NCBI GenBank assembly: GCA_027403435.1
Contig: DAHZDR010000101.1
Location: 1 to 7,956 of the forward strand
DNA from: Deltaproteobacteria bacterium
Lineage (GTDB): Bacteria > Desulfobacterota > Binatia > Binatales > Binataceae
Direction of reading: 5' to 3'
DNA length: 7,956 nt
The notes beneath the pieces were generated by a model. That model was not told the origin of the DNA, did no database searches, and saw only the letters and a program-made list of their open reading frames with translations. Below are positions 5,604-7,956 of the stretch, piece by piece. The position numbers and the translations under genes were made by a program. Positions within the stretch are counted from its first letter, which is position 1; each line of letters starts with the position of its first letter.

Positions 5604-6659
5604 TCACAGATGCGCGATTACGGCGCGGGTGAAGTCGGCGGTGCCGGCGCGCCCGCCCTGATCCGCGGTCAGCGCCGCGCCCTCATGGTAAACTTGCCGG
5701 ATCGCCTGGTCGAACCGGCGGGACGCCTCGCCGAAACCCAGATAGTCGAGCATCAGCGCCGCCGACAGCATCGTTGCGGTCGGGTTGATAATGCCCTTGC
5801 CGAGAATGTCGGGCGCGGTGCCATGCACCGATTCGAAATAGGCGTAGTCGTCGCCGTAGCATCCCGAAGGCGCGAGTCCGAGTCCGCCGATCGTGCCGGC
5901 GGCGGCGTCGGAAAGGATGTCGCCGTACAGGTTCGGCATCACGACCACGTCGAGCGCATGCGGACTCTGCACGATCCGCCGGGCGAAATCGTCAACGATG
6001 AACTGTTCGTAAACAATCTCGGGATAACTGGCCGCCGTCTCCTCGACCAGTTGGCGGAACAGCCCGTCCGATTCGCGCAGCATGTTGTATTTCGAGGTGC
6101 AGGTGACTTTTCCGGGACGGCCCTGGGCCTTGCGCTTGCGCGCGAGCTCGAAAGCGAAGCGCGCCACCTGGCGGGTCTTGCGCTCCGTGATCACCTTGAT
6201 GGCGAATTTGCCGCGTTCGGCGGCGTTCAGCTCGGCGCGCAGAATCCGGCTGTGCAGATGCAGCGGCGCGAGCGCTTCGAGCGGCCCTTCGAGTCCGAGA
6301 TAAAGGTCTTCGAGATTTTCCCGGACGATGACGTAGTCGATGCCCTCGGGATGGGCGAGCGGGCTGCGAAACCCCGGCCAATAACGGCAGGGACGAACGT
6401 TGGCGTAGGTCTGCCGGCCCCAGCGCAGATAATTGATCGCGGTGGTTTTGCCGGAGGTCGAGCCAAAGAGCGTTGAATCGGAAGCGTCGATCGCGGCGCG
6501 CGCGGCCTTGTCGGTTTCGCCGCGCACCCATTTTTCGCCGACCGGAAACTCGACGAACTCGAGATCGAGCTTGAACGCGCGCACCACTTCGAGCGCGGCA
6601 AAGACGGTCTGTGGCGCTTCGTCGTCGCCGGGCAGCACCACCACTTTTTTCGTCGCCAC
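5604..6659 (-). CDS. Isocitrate/isopropylmalate dehydrogenase-family enzyme, probably NAD-dependent
   Basis: This is a beta-decarboxylating dehydrogenase of 351 residues, starting at GTG with AAGGAG six nt upstream. The family active site is complete: R79, R89 (NVRPCRYWPG) and R113 (VRENLEDLYLG) for the malate moiety, Y120, K190 (CTSKYNML), and metal-binding D223, D247 and D251 (NLYGDILSDAAAG). The coenzyme loop reads VHGTAPDILGKGIINP (278-293). D284-I285 replace the Lys-Tyr of NADP-type E. coli Icd, which predicts NAD+. The RPxRY and HPE...REN segments look more like isocitrate dehydrogenase than LeuB, but the loop before R79 (STSGKTTAINYLR) matches neither standard form, so the true substrate (isocitrate, isopropylmalate, homoisocitrate, tartrate-like) is open. 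It lies downstream of the flavin-reductase gene on the same strand, 136 nt apart. Confidence 0.9.
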   Translation of the reverse strand: MATKKVVVLPGDDEAPQTVFAALEVVRAFKLDLEFVEFPVGEKWVRGETDKAARAAIDASDSTLFGSTSGKTTAINYLRWGRQTYANVRPCRYWPGFRSPLAHPEGIDYVIVRENLEDLYLGLEGPLEALAPLHLHSRILRAELNAAERGKFAIKVITERKTRQVARFAFELARKRKAQGRPGKVTCTSKYNMLRESDGLFRQLVEETAASYPEIVYEQFIVDDFARRIVQSPHALDVVVMPNLYGDILSDAAAGTIGGLGLAPSGCYGDDYAYFESVHGTAPDILGKGIINPTATMLSAALMLDYLGFGEASRRFDQAIRQVYHEGAALTADQGGRAGTADFTRAVIAHL

Positions 6660-6665
6660 GTACGG

Positions 6666-6671
6666 CTCCTT
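6666..6671 (-). promoter_or_regulatory. Ribosome binding site supporting the GTG start of the dehydrogenase
   Basis: The minus strand reads AAGGAG-CCGTAC-GTG, a near-consensus Shine-Dalgarno at a six-nt spacing. It supports GTG 6659-6657 as the start; no better upstream start is seen. Confidence 0.7.
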
Positions 6672-6684
6672 GAAAAGGATCGGC

Positions 6685-6724
6685 GCGCCGCGTCCGCGGG
6701 GATTCGGTAATCCGCCCGCGGCGC
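6685..6724 (-). repeat. Inverted repeat just upstream of the dehydrogenase ribosome binding site
   Basis: GCGCCGCG (6685-6692) pairs with CGCGGCGC (6717-6724). Inside it GGATT (6700-6704) pairs with AATCC (6709-6713) around the loop CGGT. The result is a long imperfect hairpin in the leader of the dehydrogenase mRNA, ending 13 nt before its Shine-Dalgarno. It could act in mRNA stability, translation control or protein binding. Confidence 0.45.
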
Positions 6725-6752
6725 ACCGTATGAACGAATCGTGAAATCGCCA

Positions 6753-6781
6753 CCGCGGGCGCGACGGCGCCGCGCCCGCGG
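6753..6781 (-). terminator. Strong GC hairpin after the flavin-reductase gene, without a T-run
   Basis: CCGCGGGCGCG (6753-6763) and CGCGCCCGCGG (6771-6781) form a perfect 11-bp stem with loop ACGGCGC, 14 nt after the flavin-reductase stop on the minus strand. The downstream bases (TGGCGATTTCAC) are not a real U-tract, so intrinsic termination is doubtful. It may mark a processing, 3'-end protecting or attenuating structure between the two genes. Confidence 0.4.
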
Positions 6782-6795
6782 CTCATCCGCCGGGA

Positions 6796-7272
6796 TCAGC
6801 CCCCGTAATTAAAGCCGCATTCCTTGAGCGTCAGCGGATCGCTCTCGCGATGCAGATAGGCCTCGGTCACCTGGCCGACCACGACGCTGTGATCGCCATG
6901 CTCGTAAAAATGCACGACGTCGCATTCGACCGCCGCCGCCGCGTCGGCGATTATCGGGCATCCGTTCTTGCCCGAAGTGTAGGCGTAATTGCCGAATTTG
7001 CCGTCCTTCGGATCGACGTGCTTGAAAAACGCGAGCGCCATGTCCTTCTGGCCCGCGGCGAGCATCGAAAGCGTGAACTTCTTCGATTGCTTGACCAGTT
7101 CATGCGCGGTCGAATCGGTCTTGACGCCGATCACCACCAGCGGCGGCGCGAAACTCGCCTGGGTGGTCCAATTGATAGTCGCCACGGTCTGCTTGTCGCC
7201 ATGCCGGGCGCCAAGCGCCTGCAGACCGTAGGGAATCATGCGCAGTCCTTTTTTCTTTGCGTTTTCGTCCAT
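6796..7272 (-). CDS. Flavin reductase-like FMN-binding protein
   Basis: This is a 158-residue protein of the flavin reductase-like domain family (split-barrel fold, FMN-binding), whose members pass electrons from NAD(P)H to flavin or to a partner protein. The supporting segments are MIPYGLQALGARHGDKQTVA at 12-31, ATINWTTQASFAPPLVVIGV (31-50), the AGQKDMALAFF stretch (73-83), GDHSVVVGQV (126-135), and the ending CGFNYGG. ATG 7272 is preceded by GGAGG with a nine-nt spacer, so a longer in-frame version reaching back to 7482 is rejected; it would overlap the divergent DUF971 gene. It is the first gene of a minus-strand pair with the dehydrogenase. The electron donor and partner are unknown; the neighbouring Rieske protein is a possible but unproven link. 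Confidence 0.92.
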   Translation of the reverse strand: MDENAKKKGLRMIPYGLQALGARHGDKQTVATINWTTQASFAPPLVVIGVKTDSTAHELVKQSKKFTLSMLAAGQKDMALAFFKHVDPKDGKFGNYAYTSGKNGCPIIADAAAAVECDVVHFYEHGDHSVVVGQVTEAYLHRESDPLTLKECGFNYGG

Positions 7273-7423
7273 TGGGAAAAGCCTCCGCCAGCAGGGATTG
7301 AATCGGCGCCGCGTCCGCGCGCGTCCGGCCGGCGCCGCGTTTGTGATGACGTCAGCCGCCGCGCCCGAAGCCCTCGCCGCGCCATGCGGTCCGATGCTAC
7401 AATTACCGGCCAAGAGTGCAACA
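7273..7423. promoter_or_regulatory. Divergent promoter region between flavin reductase and DUF971 genes
   Basis: On the minus strand TTGCAC (7421-7416), a 16-nt spacer and TAGCAT (7399-7394) form a candidate promoter that would give the flavin gene a leader of about 115 nt. On the plus strand TACAAT (7398-7403) is a good -10 for the DUF971 gene, but its -35 is poor; it overlaps the minus-strand -10. The region also has the 11-bp direct repeat CGGCGCCGCGT (7304-7314 and 7330-7340) and the palindrome TGACGTCA (7347-7354), both possible operator elements. Confidence 0.4.
7282..7286 (-). promoter_or_regulatory. Ribosome binding site that decides the flavin-reductase start
   Basis: GGAGG on the minus strand, nine nt before ATG 7272. 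The longer open frame upstream has no comparable site. Confidence 0.65.
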
Positions 7424-7774
7424 ATGGACCCGGGCAAGTCAAAGACGGCCACGATTTCTCCGCCACGCATCAAGGGACTCAACGAAGTCGGCCGCTACGC
7501 CGTCGGCGTGCAATGGGCCGACGGCCACGACAGCATCTTTCCGCTGGCGCATCTGCGCCGCCTCTGCCCGTGCAACGAATGCGGCGGCGACGCGGCCGCG
7601 GCCCGCGCGCCGGCCCAGCCGCGCTTGACGCAGTTGTCGCGCCTGGGCGAGCGCGGGGTGTACCTGCGCTGGGCCGACGGCCACGAAACGCTGTACGCCA
7701 CCGCGCAGATGCGGGCGGCGTGCCGATGCGCCTTTTGCGCGGGCGAGCCCGAACGTCCGCTGACCGGCGGCTGA
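7424..7774 (+). CDS. DUF971 domain protein (gamma-butyrobetaine hydroxylase-like N-terminal domain)
   Basis: This is a 116-residue cytoplasmic protein of the DUF971 family, whose role as a stand-alone protein is not settled; the domain also forms the Zn-binding N-terminus of gamma-butyrobetaine hydroxylases, and bacterial members have been linked to iron-sulfur assembly neighbourhoods. Two halves are visible: WADGH at 31-35 followed 17 residues after the W by C48-P-C50-N-E-C53, and WADGH at 83-87 followed at the same spacing by C100-R-C102-A-F-C105. The Cys clusters suggest metal binding. ATG 7424 was chosen because the family match starts near residue 13; a longer frame back to 7238 would run across the divergent flavin-reductase start. 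The Shine-Dalgarno is weak (AAGAG). No catalytic dioxygenase domain is attached. Confidence 0.85.
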   Translation: MDPGKSKTATISPPRIKGLNEVGRYAVGVQWADGHDSIFPLAHLRRLCPCNECGGDAAAARAPAQPRLTQLSRLGERGVYLRWADGHETLYATAQMRAACRCAFCAGEPERPLTGG

Positions 7775-7811
7775 GCCGGCGCGCATCCGCCATGGCCTTG
7801 CGGGCGACAAC

Positions 7812-7839
7812 TTGCATTTGCTCCGGCGCACGGTAGAAT
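7812..7839 (+). promoter_or_regulatory. Candidate sigma-70 promoter for the gene at the right edge
   Basis: TTGCAT (7812-7817), a 16-nt spacer and TAGAAT (7834-7839, five of six consensus bases). It predicts a transcript start near 7846, only about 11 nt before ATG 7857, so the mRNA would be nearly leaderless. Confidence 0.45.
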
Positions 7840-7856
7840 TGTGTCCGTCGCCTGAT

Positions 7857-7956
7857 ATGCTCCCGCGAAACCGATATCTTTTCGCAGTGATCGCCATTTT
7901 GGTCGCGGTCGCAATCATCGGCTTCTCGCCGCGCCCGTGGTTTCACGGCTCCGGCC
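7857..7956 (+). CDS. Start of an unidentified membrane-anchored or secreted protein (cut by window edge)
   Basis: I do not recognise this gene. From ATG 7857 the frame stays open to the window end and gives 33 residues: MLPRNRYLFAVIAILVAVAI, then IGFSPRPWFHGSG. Charged residues at 4 and 6 followed by a helix-forming hydrophobic run (8-22) look like a signal peptide or N-terminal anchor, and Ser-Pro-Arg-Pro would begin the exported part. The candidate promoter at 7812-7839 is directly upstream. No clear Shine-Dalgarno is seen. The call rests on a short stretch and could change with more sequence. Confidence 0.5.
   Translation, partial: MLPRNRYLFAVIAILVAVAIIGFSPRPWFHGSG

Noticed and set aside
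5610..6476. Plus-strand frame of 288 codons across the dehydrogenase gene
   Set aside because: The minus-strand frame has a complete dehydrogenase active site; this one is its shadow.
7273..7482. 70-residue N-terminal extension of the flavin-reductase protein
   Set aside because: It would overlap the divergent DUF971 gene and its promoter, has no family similarity, and the GGAGG before ATG 7272 marks the start.
6850..7836. Plus-strand frame of 328 codons over the flavin-reductase and DUF971 genes
   Set aside because: It is antisense to one recognised gene and out of frame with another; no domain is visible.
1..7956. Defence system, mobile element, CRISPR array or prophage
   Set aside because: No transposase, integrase, nuclease, toxin-antitoxin or phage-like protein, no spaced repeats and no terminal inverted repeats were seen on either strand.

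Overview
The window is GC-rich (roughly two thirds G+C by eye) and carries ordinary bacterial protein genes with few AT-rich spots. A lipoprotein-releasing permease (LolC/E family), an outer-membrane secretin (GspD) and a lipid A-type acyltransferase (LpxL/HtrB family) together indicate a diderm (Gram-negative) bacterium that makes lipopolysaccharide. The gene style would fit a deltaproteobacterial or Binatota-like lineage, but that is inference; no rRNA or other marker is present. I see no tRNA, rRNA, CRISPR array, transposase, phage gene or plasmid gene.

Layout. Positions 1-716 (minus) are the 5' two thirds or so of a lolC-like permease gene that runs off the left edge. A 252-nt divergent intergenic region follows. 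Then comes a complete gspD-like secretin gene (969-3416, plus) with its own promoter-like sequence, a strong Shine-Dalgarno and a clear rho-independent terminator at 3447-3481, so it looks like a single-gene transcription unit without gspE/gspF next to it. An LpxL-family acyltransferase (3537-4472) follows. A 329-nt gap with no convincing gene leads to a small Rieske ferredoxin-type protein (4802-5131). Fifty-eight bases later is a stand-alone CheY-like receiver protein (5190-5585).

The next two genes are on the minus strand: an isocitrate/isopropylmalate dehydrogenase-family enzyme (6659-5604) and, upstream of it, a flavin-reductase-like FMN-binding protein (7272-6796). The receiver gene and the dehydrogenase converge with only 18 nt between their stops. 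A 151-nt divergent region (7273-7423) separates the flavin protein from a DUF971 protein (7424-7774, plus). The right edge holds a promoter-like sequence and the start of a gene whose product begins with a hydrophobic signal or anchor segment (7857 onward).

How the genes relate. The left half is envelope biology: lipoprotein export to the outer membrane, an outer-membrane secretion pore, and lipid A acylation. The right half is soluble redox and regulatory proteins: Rieske 2Fe-2S, receiver, NAD-type decarboxylating dehydrogenase, flavin reductase and DUF971. No known multi-gene system joins these, and I do not see a convincing new defence, mobile or biosynthetic system. The most notable items are small: a Gly/Met-rich insert in the secretin, a hairpin that displays the purine-rich Shine-Dalgarno sequence ahead of the Rieske gene, a palindrome plus a 19-codon reading frame linking Rieske and receiver genes, paired inverted repeats before the dehydrogenase, and an exact two-fold repeat with two Cys clusters in the DUF971 protein.
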